Positions 56,037 to 63,928 of a stretch of 64,000 nucleotides of DNA are shown one piece after another (position 1 is the first letter of the stretch; each line of letters starts with the position of its first letter). Made by a program: the position numbers and the translations under genes. The notes under the pieces were generated by a model. It saw only the letters and a list, made by a program, of their open reading frames with translations, did no database searches and was not told where the DNA came from. The stretch comes from Paenibacillus barcinonensis (GTDB lineage: Bacteria > Bacillota > Bacilli > Paenibacillales > Paenibacillaceae), in the NCBI RefSeq assembly GCF_003217495.1, contig NZ_QJSW01000013.1, forward strand, positions 103,093-167,092, written 5' to 3'.

Positions 56037-57107
56037 ATGTTAAAATGCTCATCCAGAACCATGTTCTTCGCTACGCTAAGTCTTCTACTCCTGCTGCTGT
56101 CGGCGTGTTCCTCCAATACGTCAACACCCTCTACAGCCGAAGATACGACTTCTCTATCAGGAGCATCCAAAGCTGCTGCACCCACGGGAGCGGCACATAA
56201 AACGACCTATCCGCTTACCATCGAAAACTTCTCCATCTCTGGTGAAGGCGGGGAATGGAAAAATAAAGCACAAGTGTTTGATAAGGCGCCTGAGCGTGTC
56301 GTTGCCAATACTCAATCTGCTGCCGAAATGCTGATCAAGCTGGGGTTGACTGATAAAATGGTCGGGGTTGCCGCCCTCTATGGTTCGGTAACACCCGATG
56401 TTGCTGATGATTTCGCCAAAATTCCGGTGCTGTCCAAGGAATACGTGGGCAAAGAGCTTGTTGTCGGGGCCAGCCCGGACTTGGTTCTTGGACGAGGTGA
56501 TCTGTTTGCCGATGCCGACTGGGGCGTGGGAACCGTAGACGGACTCAATGAGATGAATATCCGCACCTTCCTGCAAACGACCAATCACAAAGGAACACTG
56601 GAGAGTCTGTACAGCGACATTACACAGCTTGGTAAAATCTTTGACGTGCAGGACAAAGCTACTGCATTTATCGACAGCCTGAAGGCACGGGCAGAGGCGA
56701 TCAAGGCCAGTGTTGCCGATCAGCCGGAGCACAGCTTTGCGTATATTGTACCGGCGACAGAAGACAGCATTACCGTAAGCAGCATGCAAAACGATACGTA
56801 TCAGCTGGATGCACTCAGCCTGTTGAAGCTGAAGAATGCATTTGAGGGCGTACAAGGCGAGGTCAGCGTGGAACAGTTAATTACAGCCAATCCAGACTAC
56901 CTGCTTCTGTCGGCTTACAGCGGATCACCTGATATCAGCAAGCTGATTCAGCATCTGTATGCCAACCCTGCGCTGCAAAGCATGAAGGCCATCAAGAACA
57001 AACAAATCTATGTGACTGATTTCAGTCAGTTCTGGGGATACGGATATCAGATCCTTGATGGTATTGAACAGATGGAAAAAGAAATGAAGGCTAATCCGAT
57101 TCAATAG
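56037..57107 (+). CDS. Iron-siderophore substrate-binding lipoprotein
   Basis: 356 residues. A signal peptide with lipobox LLSAC (Cys24) anchors it to the membrane, followed by a Ser/Thr-rich linker. The periplasmic-binding fold of the FecB/FepB class follows (PERVVANTQSAAEMLIKLGL; DLVLGRGD; NPDYLLLSAY; KNKQIYVTDF). It delivers ferric siderophore to the divergent permease/ATPase pair. AAAGGGG precedes the ATG. Confidence 0.92.
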   Translation: MLKCSSRTMFFATLSLLLLLLSACSSNTSTPSTAEDTTSLSGASKAAAPTGAAHKTTYPLTIENFSISGEGGEWKNKAQVFDKAPERVVANTQSAAEMLIKLGLTDKMVGVAALYGSVTPDVADDFAKIPVLSKEYVGKELVVGASPDLVLGRGDLFADADWGVGTVDGLNEMNIRTFLQTTNHKGTLESLYSDITQLGKIFDVQDKATAFIDSLKARAEAIKASVADQPEHSFAYIVPATEDSITVSSMQNDTYQLDALSLLKLKNAFEGVQGEVSVEQLITANPDYLLLSAYSGSPDISKLIQHLYANPALQSMKAIKNKQIYVTDFSQFWGYGYQILDGIEQMEKEMKANPIQ

Positions 57108-57153
57108 TCTGTTACCCCTGCTGCACAAGTGACTTAACTGCATGTATGGACGG

Positions 57154-57194
57154 ACCCAGGAACAAGGAGGACTTCTTCCCATGTTTCTGGGTTT
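57154..57194 (+). terminator. Terminator after the binding-protein gene
   Basis: ACCCAGGAACA pairs with TGTTTCTGGGT (one mismatch), followed by TTTGTGCTT. It partly abuts the next promoter. Confidence 0.6.
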
Positions 57195-57198
57195 GTGC

Positions 57199-57227
57199 TT
57201 GACATTAGTTTGACATCAAACTATATT
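57199..57227 (+). promoter_or_regulatory. marR promoter with overlapping MarR operator
   Basis: TTGACA (57199-57204), 17 bp, TATATT (57222-57227). The spacer and -10 contain the 18-bp palindrome TAGTTTGACATCAAACTA (57206-57223; only the central two bases break the symmetry). The predicted start falls at about 57233-57235, on the ATG at 57234. Confidence 0.75.
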
Positions 57228-57233
57228 GGTTGT

Positions 57234-57656
57234 ATGAAAACAAGAGACGCCGTTTCACTTATATCCAAAATTAAAGAGAAAACCAGTCGTTTTATTTTGA
57301 CCGAAATGGCGACACAAGGCATTCACGATCTGGCTACATCTCATGGAGATATCATCTACGCCCTTTACAATCATCAGCGGTTGACAATGGCCGAGATTGC
57401 CCACAACATTCGCAAGGACAAATCCACGGTAACTGCACTTGTAGATAAACTCGTGCGCACCGGATATGTTGTGAAAGATCGCGATGCAGCAGACTCACGT
57501 ATAGTGTATGTGACATTAACCGCCAAGGGAGAAGCTTTGCAACCAGTCTTTGAGGAGATATCACAGCGCATGCTGGATACGTTCTATACTGGAATTACAG
57601 ATGAGGAAAAACAGGAGATGCTTCGCATTTTAATCAAAATTCACGACAACTTTTAA
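57234..57656 (+). CDS. MarR-family transcriptional regulator
   Basis: 140 residues. Winged helix-turn-helix with RLTMAEIAHNIRKDKSTVTALVDKL (about 60-85) and wing DRDAADSRIVYVTLTAKG. It probably represses itself and the next gene through two copies of one palindrome. The start at 57234 gives the usual family N-terminus; no ribosome binding site precedes it and the promoter predicts a leaderless or near-leaderless mRNA. A frame start at 57195 lies upstream of the promoter and is rejected. Confidence 0.88.
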   Translation: MKTRDAVSLISKIKEKTSRFILTEMATQGIHDLATSHGDIIYALYNHQRLTMAEIAHNIRKDKSTVTALVDKLVRTGYVVKDRDAADSRIVYVTLTAKGEALQPVFEEISQRMLDTFYTGITDEEKQEMLRILIKIHDNF

Positions 57657-57661
57657 AAAAT

Positions 57662-57717
57662 AGGGTCATACAGCCAATACAGATACTGCTTCGTTGGTAT
57701 GGCCTCATATTTTTTTA
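57662..57717 (+). terminator. Terminator after marR
   Basis: An imperfect stem (GGTCATAC...CCAA with TTGGTATGGCC) is followed by seven T just before the second MarR operator. Confidence 0.6.
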
Positions 57718-57723
57718 CAGAAA

Positions 57724-57741
57724 TAGTTTGATATCAAACTA
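57724..57741 (+). promoter_or_regulatory. Second MarR operator
   Basis: TAGTTTGATATCAAACTA, a perfect 18-bp palindrome, differs from the marR site at one central base. It lies 22 bases before the hydrolase ATG, where a bound repressor would block transcription. A clear -35/-10 pair is not visible. Confidence 0.75.
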
Positions 57742-57762
57742 ATATGAAAAGGAGTGTTTCAG

Positions 57763-58584
57763 ATGACTGACTACACACAATACTTACCTGAACATGAGCA
57801 GCACCAAATCGGAATCCATGACCTCCACATTGAAGTATATAGGGGACGTACAGTATCCGACTCCGCCACAACAGCCACGCGTGCACCTCTGTTATTTGTT
57901 CATGGGGCATACACAGGCAGCTGGATGTGGAGCAAATATATTCCGCATTTTGTGGAGCTTGGATGGGACTGTTATGCAATGAATCTGAGGAGTCATTATC
58001 AAAGCCGGGTGCTGGATTTGAGTCGTATTACGGTAGAGAATTATTTGGAGGATATTCGCGAGGTGTTGTCCCTGCTTGATAAACCTCCTGTATTGATCGG
58101 TTTCAGCATGGGCGGCATACTCAGCCAAAAGATTGCAGAGACTGCTGCATTGGCAGGATTAATTATCATCGACACCAGTATAAGTAAAGAAGTTCATGAC
58201 GCCTTGCCCTATCCTATGACGGACCGAATCCAACCAGGAATTATTATGCCAGCACCTTTACGTGAGGAGCTTGCAACGATTGATGAATCAGCGGAAGATA
58301 TTGCTTTTCAACGTCAGTATCTGCAAATGGAATCGGCAAAGGCTTTTCGTACCTTCTCTGTCCTCTGCGGGGCTGATGGCATCTCCATTGATGGAAGTTT
58401 GATTCGTTGTGCCAGTCTGGTCATTAAAGCTGTGTCGTCCGAGGATGAGGATCAAAGAGGCCGGCTAACCGCAAAGCAGCTAGGAGCTAATTATGCCGGA
58501 CTATGGGATACAACGCACACTGGTCTTCTTGTAGGCCAGCGATACAAGGAGGTTGTGGATATAATGATGGAATGGCTGGGTTAA
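57763..58584 (+). CDS. Alpha/beta hydrolase under MarR control
   Basis: 273 residues. LFVHGAYTGSWMW (oxyanion region), nucleophile GFSMGG, and a C-terminal His in WDTTHTGLL. No signal peptide. AAAAGGAG lies eight bases before the ATG at 57763. Because it shares an operator with the MarR gene, its substrate or a related compound may be the MarR ligand. Substrate unknown; the fold is close to esterases and lactonases. Confidence 0.85.
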   Translation: MTDYTQYLPEHEQHQIGIHDLHIEVYRGRTVSDSATTATRAPLLFVHGAYTGSWMWSKYIPHFVELGWDCYAMNLRSHYQSRVLDLSRITVENYLEDIREVLSLLDKPPVLIGFSMGGILSQKIAETAALAGLIIIDTSISKEVHDALPYPMTDRIQPGIIMPAPLREELATIDESAEDIAFQRQYLQMESAKAFRTFSVLCGADGISIDGSLIRCASLVIKAVSSEDEDQRGRLTAKQLGANYAGLWDTTHTGLLVGQRYKEVVDIMMEWLG

Positions 58585-58595
58585 TACCATCTGGC

Positions 58596-58645
58596 AAAGG
58601 AGCTGTCCCTAACGGATTATGTTTATTCTGGGACAGTCCTTTCTC
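58596..58645 (+). terminator. Terminator after the MarR-controlled hydrolase
   Basis: AAAGGAGCTGTCCC pairs with GGGACAGTCCTTT (one bulge), with a short T-rich tail. Confidence 0.75.
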
Positions 58646-58649
58646 AGTT

Positions 58650-58977
58650 TAATTACAAGGCTGAACCTTGCCGCGATCATGAGTCATTCTGAAGCTGGCT
58701 CCGCATTCATCACCATCTTGTTGAAGATTGTTACAGCGCAATCAAAAAATGCAGGTGCAGGATGATGGACGTCTCCTATTCATTGACAAACCTTGTCCCA
58801 TCTGTGCCGCCGCTACTGTGTGCACGGGTTTATGCAAAAATTGAGCTGCATTTGTTCAAAACCGTTCTGGGAGAGCATGCTCAGATTGAGCGGGGAGAAT
58901 ACATTCTGCCCGGAGAAAAAAGCTGCGTTTATACGGTGATACTGGCTCAAACAAAGCAAAAGAGCAGCCTCATTTGA
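58650..58977 (+). pseudogene. Frameshifted C-terminal part of a helix-turn-helix regulator (ArsR/DeoR-like)
   Basis: One frame reads GRLLFIDKPCPICAAATVC and stops at a TGA near 58843; the continuation lies in another frame (ELHLFKTVLGEHAQIERGEY then SCVYTV). Together they match the C-terminal ligand or metal domain of regulators with a CPICAAA...C motif followed by ...GEKxCxYxV. A third frame upstream (NLAAIMSHSEAG) may be an earlier piece. The N-terminal DNA-binding part is missing. Truncation and at least one frameshift mark it as dead. Family name is tentative. Confidence 0.5.
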
Positions 58978-58990
58978 GATTGCTCTTTTA
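58958..58990. terminator. Bidirectional terminator
   Basis: AAAAGAGCA pairs with TGCTCTTTT, with A and T runs on both sides; placed between the pseudogene and the convergent permease gene. Confidence 0.8.
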
Positions 58991-59024
58991 CTTTTTGCTT
59001 TTTATCATCTACACGGAATTCCTG

Positions 59025-60374
59025 TTACTGCTTCACTCTTTTTTTCAGCATGTAGATGACAGAAACGATCAGGAACCACACGGGTGTAACAAACAATGCC
59101 ACACGTGTATCCTCTGCAAGCGCCAATACGATAATGACAAAGGCAAGAAATGCCAGAATCAATATATTGGAAAATGGATATAACGGCAGTCTGAAACGAC
59201 TTTGACGTGCCAGGTCAGGGCGAGTGCGCTTGTAACGCATATGGCAGATCACCATGATGCCCCAGACAAAAATGAAACATACGGTAGACACACTTGTAAT
59301 CAGTGTAAATACACCTTCTGGCATCACATAATTCAGCACAATCGCAACAAAAATGATAATGGTGGAGAAAAAAAGTGCATTGGCTGGAACCTTCCTCTGG
59401 TTCACACGTGCAAAAGATTCTGGTGCATTGCGATCCTTGGCCATGGAATAAACCATCCGGCTTGTACTAAAAATGGCACTGTTACAGGCCGATGCCGCCG
59501 ATGTCAGTACAACAAAATTAACTACTCCGGCTGCTGCCGCAATACCCACCGCAGCAAATACCTGTACAAACGGGCTTTCCGTTGGCACAATCGCAGTCCA
59601 TGGGTAAATACTCATAATAATAAGCAAAGCTCCTACATAGAAAAGCAGCACACGAATTGGTATCTGATTAATGGCTTTGGGAATCACCTTGTCCGGGTTT
59701 TCCGTCTCTCCCGCTGTCAATCCGACGAGTTCCATCCCTACAAAAGCAAAAACGACCATCTGAAACGAGATAATGAAGCCATGCATACCATTCGGAAACC
59801 AGCCACCGTGACTCCACAGGTTAGTGAAGCTTGCTGAGCCCTGATTGGTTGTGAAACCTGTAAAGATCATATACAGCCCCACGACGATGAGCGCCAGAAT
59901 AGCCAGCACTTTAATAAGAGCAAACCAGAATTCCATTTCCCCGAACAGCTTGACCGTCGCCAGATTCATCACGAGTAAAATAACCAGTGCAATTAAGCCC
60001 GGCATCCATTGAGGGACATTGGGAAACCAAAACTGTGTGTATAAGCCCACTGCCGTAATGTCGGCCATCGCAATGGAAATCCAGCAAAACCAGTAGGTCC
60101 AGCCTGTGATAAAGGCCGCCATATTTCCCAGGTAATCACGAACAAAATCAACAAAGGAATGATACTGCAAATTACTCAGTAACAGCTCTCCAAGCGCCCT
60201 CATGATCAGGAATAATACAATGCCTGTAATGATGTACGCCAGCAGAATGGATGGGCCGGTTAGCTGGATCGTTTTGCCCGCCCCAAGAAACAACCCCGTT
60301 CCGATCGCCCCTCCAATTGCCATCAGTTGTACATGTCTGTTTTTCAATCCCCTTGTTAATGTTTCTTGCTGCAT
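59025..60374 (-). CDS. Amino acid permease, APC family
   Basis: 449 residues with 12 membrane segments. The start LKNRHVQLMAIGGAIGTGLFLGAG and EMEFWFALIK are typical of the AAT branch (CycA, YtnA, ProY). Proton-coupled uptake of a neutral amino acid is likely; the exact substrate cannot be read. The ATG at 60374 gives the standard N-terminus; the frame is open for 19 further codons without support. Confidence 0.92.
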   Translation of the reverse strand: MQQETLTRGLKNRHVQLMAIGGAIGTGLFLGAGKTIQLTGPSILLAYIITGIVLFLIMRALGELLLSNLQYHSFVDFVRDYLGNMAAFITGWTYWFCWISIAMADITAVGLYTQFWFPNVPQWMPGLIALVILLVMNLATVKLFGEMEFWFALIKVLAILALIVVGLYMIFTGFTTNQGSASFTNLWSHGGWFPNGMHGFIISFQMVVFAFVGMELVGLTAGETENPDKVIPKAINQIPIRVLLFYVGALLIIMSIYPWTAIVPTESPFVQVFAAVGIAAAAGVVNFVVLTSAASACNSAIFSTSRMVYSMAKDRNAPESFARVNQRKVPANALFFSTIIIFVAIVLNYVMPEGVFTLITSVSTVCFIFVWGIMVICHMRYKRTRPDLARQSRFRLPLYPFSNILILAFLAFVIIVLALAEDTRVALFVTPVWFLIVSVIYMLKKRVKQ

Positions 60375-60502
60375 GGTACACCACCACTCTCTTTCTGTGC
60401 ATACTCTCTGTAATGAAAAATAATATACCATTTAATATATAATAATCTGTCTCGAATACCTATCATTCTTTTTGATTATTTTGTTCGAAACTATCCCATA
60501 GC

Positions 60503-60539
60503 AAAAAGGCCACCCTTCTCACATCGAAAGGCCGCCTTC
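60503..60539 (-). terminator. Terminator after the sigK fragment
   Basis: On the minus strand, AAGGCGGCCTTTC pairs with GAGAAGGGTGGCCTT (imperfect) and is followed by five T, about 30 bases past the sigK stop. Confidence 0.65.
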
Positions 60540-60567
60540 CTGATCTTTTGTACATATTAAGTCACAT

Positions 60568-60870
60568 CTATTTCTGCTTATAAAACTCATGATACAGCTT
60601 CATTAACGCCCGTTTCTCGATCCGCGAAACATAACTGCGTGAGATGCCAAGCTCCTTGGCAATCTCGCGCTGAGTACGCTCCTCTCCCCCAGCCTCCAGG
60701 CCAAAGCGGCCGATCACGACTTCCTTCTCCCGATCATCCAAAATGTCGAGGTTGCGATAAATTTTGCTTTTCTCAATTTTTAGCTGCACACGGTCTACCA
60801 CATCATCGGCTTCAGTGCCGAGGATATCAATTAAGGTTATTTCAATAACATGTTCATCATAGACATAATA
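60568..60870 (-). pseudogene. sigK: C-terminal part of sporulation sigma factor K (SpoIIIC-like)
   Basis: The sequence matches SigK from EITLIDILGTEADDVV to the C-terminus, including region 4 (REIAKELGISRSYVSRIEKRA). The match starts at the Glu codon at 60843; upstream codons (YVYDEHVI) are not SigK and a TAA lies at 60871-60873. Regions 1-3 and the pro-sequence are absent. In B. subtilis the skin element splits sigK into spoIVCB and spoIIIC at the equivalent Asn-Glu codons. This is therefore either a spoIIIC-type half gene rebuilt by excision or a dead remnant; the other half would lie beyond the right edge. Confidence 0.85.
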
Positions 60871-60906
60871 TTATTGTGGATTAGGCTCGCCAAATCCTCT
60901 GTATTA

Positions 60907-61206
60907 TTATATGCTCGCATTTATAATTTCTTCGATCTGAATCCAGCAGTAATCCTCCTCACCACGTACAAGCTTGACTCTCCTGCTCTGCCTGTCGATC
61001 GCTGCCACCACTCCTTTTATCTCTTCATCGTCAAAAGGATTGAATACCGTAAGCGTAACAGAGTGGCGTTCCTGGTATGATTCGAAGATAGCTTCTTCAA
61101 TGAGCTGCATCTCCTGTTCGTCCAGGACCGGCTTGCCCCTCTCCTTTGTTATCCTTCTTGTACCAAGTATACTTTTCGGGGTTCTGGGTAACGAAAAAAT
61201 ATTCAT
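60907..61206 (-). CDS. YolD-like protein with atypical N-terminus
   Basis: 99 residues. From KPVLDEQEMQLIEEAIFESY onward it follows the YolD pattern (LTVFNPFDDEEIKGVVAAIDRQSRRVKL, WIQIEEIINA). The usual start (ESSRMMLPEHR-like) is missing and replaced by LPRTPKSILGTRRITKERG. YolD genes normally accompany a Y-family polymerase (UvrX/YqjW) in prophages or skin-like elements; none is visible. Ribosome binding site weak. It may be a remnant. Confidence 0.75.
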   Translation of the reverse strand: MNIFSLPRTPKSILGTRRITKERGKPVLDEQEMQLIEEAIFESYQERHSVTLTVFNPFDDEEIKGVVAAIDRQSRRVKLVRGEEDYCWIQIEEIINASI

Positions 61207-61314
61207 TCACTTTTTACACATTTAATTGAATACATAGGATTTATTGTTTAGACAATCTTTGTTGATTTACGTATTATTAATTCCTAATTAACCCTTAGGA
61301 GGAAATAAGAAACA

Positions 61315-62100
61315 ATGAAAAGAAAGATTAATCTACTATTAATTTTAACGCTTATCTTGTCTGTGTTCATTCCCTTATCTTCTGTAAGTGCTTATACGGG
61401 CGGATATGCTAATGGCAAAGATTCCACAATTATGATTCCTGATATCTACTTTATTACAAGACCACATGACTCTAAAATTGTAACAACATTAATTACAGAT
61501 AATAATGAAACGACAGGAGATTTACTTCCTAAAAATAAAATGATAATGATTGATTTAGGAACAGATAGAACAATTGATTCTTTTAAAATTAACAGTGATT
61601 TAAAGAATATGAGAATTAACTTTTATGATAGATCGACTGGTTATTTAAGTGAGTTCACTCTAAAAGGAGGGACTGGAACACTCGAACCACTACCCAACGG
61701 AAAAGTTATAAGTAAAGTAAGATACATTACTTTGTACACAATGTCTGGAGAAGACATTAATATTAACGAATTAGATTTCTTCTATAGTAAAGATCCGAAT
61801 TCATCACCTGATCCTACTGATCCGGTTGATCCTGATCCTACTGATCCAGTTGATCCATCTGCAGATCGTGCCATTCTCGTTGTGACGATGACCACAGGGC
61901 TAGAAAAAGAATATGATCTTCCAATGACCGATATTAACGCATTCCTCAATTGGTATGACTCCCGTGACGCAGGAAGTGGTCCAGCCAAGTTCGCCATCAA
62001 CAAATACAGCAACAACAAAGGTCCGTTTAGTAAGCGTACAGATTATGTGATCTTCGATAAAATTTTGACGTTTGAAGTAAGTGAGTATTCAACTAATTAA
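61315..62100 (+). CDS. Secreted two-domain protein of unknown function
   Basis: 261 residues. A signal peptide (KRKINLLLILTLILSVFIPL, cleavage after VSA near residue 26) is followed by a beta-rich domain (about 30-155), an acidic proline linker of repeated DPTDPVDP (about 160-182) and a C-terminal domain (about 185-261; NAFLNWYDSRDAGSGPAKFAI, FDKILTFEVSEY). AGGAGG precedes the ATG. The DNA is AT-rich compared with the cluster. I do not recognise the domains; the linker suggests an exported modular protein, perhaps cell-surface. Confidence 0.7.
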   Translation: MKRKINLLLILTLILSVFIPLSSVSAYTGGYANGKDSTIMIPDIYFITRPHDSKIVTTLITDNNETTGDLLPKNKMIMIDLGTDRTIDSFKINSDLKNMRINFYDRSTGYLSEFTLKGGTGTLEPLPNGKVISKVRYITLYTMSGEDININELDFFYSKDPNSSPDPTDPVDPDPTDPVDPSADRAILVVTMTTGLEKEYDLPMTDINAFLNWYDSRDAGSGPAKFAINKYSNNKGPFSKRTDYVIFDKILTFEVSEYSTN

Positions 62101-62104
62101 AACG

Positions 62105-62139
62105 AAAGAGCAGCGAGGTTATCCCTCCTGCTCTTTTTT
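62105..62139. terminator. Bidirectional terminator
   Basis: AAAGAGCAG-GAGG pairs with CCTC-CTGCTCTTT, followed by TTTTTT on the plus strand. It serves the secreted-protein gene and overlaps the end of the minus-strand fragment. Confidence 0.8.
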
Positions 62140-62265
62140 GTATTTGATCAATTGCAATATTTCATCAACTTCCAATGCCATCATGATTTTATTCAAGTTT
62201 TCTGGTGACCAGGCTTTAGATTTGTTCTGTGCTCTATCCGAAAGAGTGTTCCATCTAGTCCCTGT
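62119..62265 (-). pseudogene. Remnant of the C-terminus of a Cro/CI-type regulator
   Basis: 48 codons between an in-frame TAG and the stop: RWNTLSDRAQNKSKAWSPEN then NKIMMALEVDEILQLIKYKK. The style (short helices, Trp-Ser-Pro-Glu-Asn before NLNKI) recalls the end of XRE helix-turn-helix proteins, but the DNA-binding part is gone. No start codon or ribosome binding site fits. Call is tentative. Confidence 0.35.
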
Positions 62266-62305
62266 CTAGAAATTTCAAAAAGTAGCAGACGGGTTGGATT
62301 GGGGA

Positions 62306-62482
62306 ATGCAATTACCATGGAAATACAAAGCTTCAGGAGACATCACATATATTTATGTGACTGGGGCAGATAAGTATTACAAAGCGGTCCGGATCGTCAA
62401 ACGATTACTGGGCCGCAAAGCTGCAGCTGAGCTGCGGACAAACAAGAGCCGAACACGTTGTGTGATCAAACTAAATATGTAA
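62306..62482 (+). CDS. Small basic hypothetical protein
   Basis: 58 residues (KYKASGDITYIYVTGADKYY, then a Lys/Arg-rich helix). A ribosome binding site is poor (GGGG directly before the ATG). It ends just before a good terminator, so it may be a real short gene or the tail of a longer broken one. Function unknown. Confidence 0.35.
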   Translation: MQLPWKYKASGDITYIYVTGADKYYKAVRIVKRLLGRKAAAELRTNKSRTRCVIKLNM

Positions 62483-62488
62483 ACAAAA

Positions 62489-62525
62489 AAAAGACACTGC
62501 CAGCGTTATGCCAGCAGTGTCTTTT
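62489..62525. terminator. Bidirectional terminator
   Basis: AAAAGACACTGC pairs perfectly with GCAGTGTCTTTT around a 13-base loop; A and T runs flank both sides. It separates the small plus-strand gene from the convergent two-gene minus unit. Confidence 0.85.
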
Positions 62526-62569
62526 ACCGATACTTTCGGATATAGTAGTTATTCCTTTATTGAAGGGGA

Positions 62570-63214
62570 TCATTTTGTACTTTCAACTTTAGTTGGATTT
62601 GAATTACTCGTTTGTCCGTTATTGGATTGTGGACTCAAAGCAATAAACAGAGTGACAGCTAAAGCAACAATAGCTAAGACAGTTGCTATGAATCCCCAAG
62701 TATTCGAAGTGACCATTGATTGAACATGTTTGGTAGTTTGAGATGCCTCAGATCTAATCTCTTTTATCTCAGTACTTAATCCGTTAATCATTTTTTCAAT
62801 TCGTTCCTCACGTTCTTTGGCTTCAGTTCTGTAAAGATCAGCTTGTTCCTTAACTTCATCCCTAAAGCGTTGTTCACGTTCTTGTGCGTCCTTATGGTAT
62901 CTTTCTTCACGTTCTCGTGAATCACGTTCCAGTCGCTCAAGCATCATTTTAGTGGATTCGTCCATACTATCACCCTTCTTTGGGAGATCAACTTTCAATT
63001 CCCTACTATATTTCAGCGGGGTATTAATGTAATTTTTCTTATCTGAGGATTCAAAATGAAAATCCTTTGCCCTCAATTGAGTAAGGATACGTTCATATAT
63101 TGCAGTTGTTTGTGGAGAAGCAACAGATTCATTCTTTGTTAAAAAAGAGGATATCTGAGGTCCACTTTCACTATCTGGAATAGGGAACTTAATTATATTA
63201 TTCGGCTCTCCCAT
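62570..63214 (-). CDS. Coiled-coil protein with a C-terminal membrane anchor
   Basis: 214 residues: a polar N-terminus (1-80), a long charged coiled coil (about 85-160; REREERYHKDAQEREQRF), one membrane helix (about 172-195; WGFIATVLAIVALAVTLFIA) and a short polar tail. The layout is common in phage or toxin-linked membrane proteins, but I recognise no family. It follows the upstream gene almost directly (stop 63216, start 63214), so the two are one operon. Confidence 0.65.
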   Translation of the reverse strand: MGEPNNIIKFPIPDSESGPQISSFLTKNESVASPQTTAIYERILTQLRAKDFHFESSDKKNYINTPLKYSRELKVDLPKKGDSMDESTKMMLERLERDSREREERYHKDAQEREQRFRDEVKEQADLYRTEAKEREERIEKMINGLSTEIKEIRSEASQTTKHVQSMVTSNTWGFIATVLAIVALAVTLFIALSPQSNNGQTSNSNPTKVESTK

Positions 63215-63215
63215 A

Positions 63216-63626
63216 TTATGATTCCTGCTTCATAACCCGAATTTTTTGCTCACCAATCTTGACTCCGTCACACTCCATAGCCATAGTATATTCACCTTCA
63301 CTCCTAACTATAACATTCTTCAAACCAAAGCCTAATGCAATAATTGGATATTGAAGCTTCGGGGTAGTTGGAATTGAGACAGTTTCAATATTTTTATAAA
63401 TCATTTCATTATCTGGTGAGAAAAGCTCGAAAGTCAAATTAACTGAATGCTTATCATCAGGCATTGTTAATCCTGCCATAACTGAAAAGGTAATTTGTGT
63501 AGGGACAAATGGAACCTTGTGGTTGATTATTGGTTGTACAATCACTGTCTTTGAATCATTTCCTGCGTTAATCATTTGACCCTCTTCGCAAATAATGAGA
63601 TATCTTAACTCCACACCTGTTGACAT
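63216..63626 (-). CDS. Hypothetical protein, DUF6941-like
   Basis: 136 residues, beta-rich, no membrane segment. The opening ELRYLIICEEGQMINAGNDS and later FVPTQITFSVMAGL resemble DUF6941 proteins of unknown function; low to moderate certainty. GGAGG precedes the ATG at 63626; an upstream ATG two codons earlier overlaps that site. It forms an operon with the coiled-coil gene. AT-rich, like its neighbours. Confidence 0.55.
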   Translation of the reverse strand: MSTGVELRYLIICEEGQMINAGNDSKTVIVQPIINHKVPFVPTQITFSVMAGLTMPDDKHSVNLTFELFSPDNEMIYKNIETVSIPTTPKLQYPIIALGFGLKNVIVRSEGEYTMAMECDGVKIGEQKIRVMKQES

Positions 63627-63928
63627 GAACATTCCTCCATGAGAAAGACTCTTTTGTATAACTCATGATTTATTCGACATTATTTCTCAAATACCTCCTT
63701 TTGTCCTATTTATTATATTTATAATAAACATTTACAACTAAAGTGTCAGAGTTAATCCGGAGGATTTTTGTTTATTTTTGGACGTTTTTTTGTCGGATTA
63801 ATAGTTTATAAAAGACGGATTGTAATATGAAGTGCGACACCTACTGGAAATAAATAAAAAATGGCCCATGGCCGGATTCGTGTAGAATGAAGTCACCACA
63901 ACAACCATTCACACAAGGAGAATCCACC

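Noticed and set aside
60568..60801. A complete small sigma factor starting at GTG 60801
   Set aside because: SigK homology continues upstream of that codon to 60843, so the apparent start is internal to a truncated sigK.
63633..63720. Minus-strand AAAGGAGGT followed by tiny frames before the DUF6941-like gene
   Set aside because: The frames have only five to seven codons; a leader peptide is possible but unsupported.
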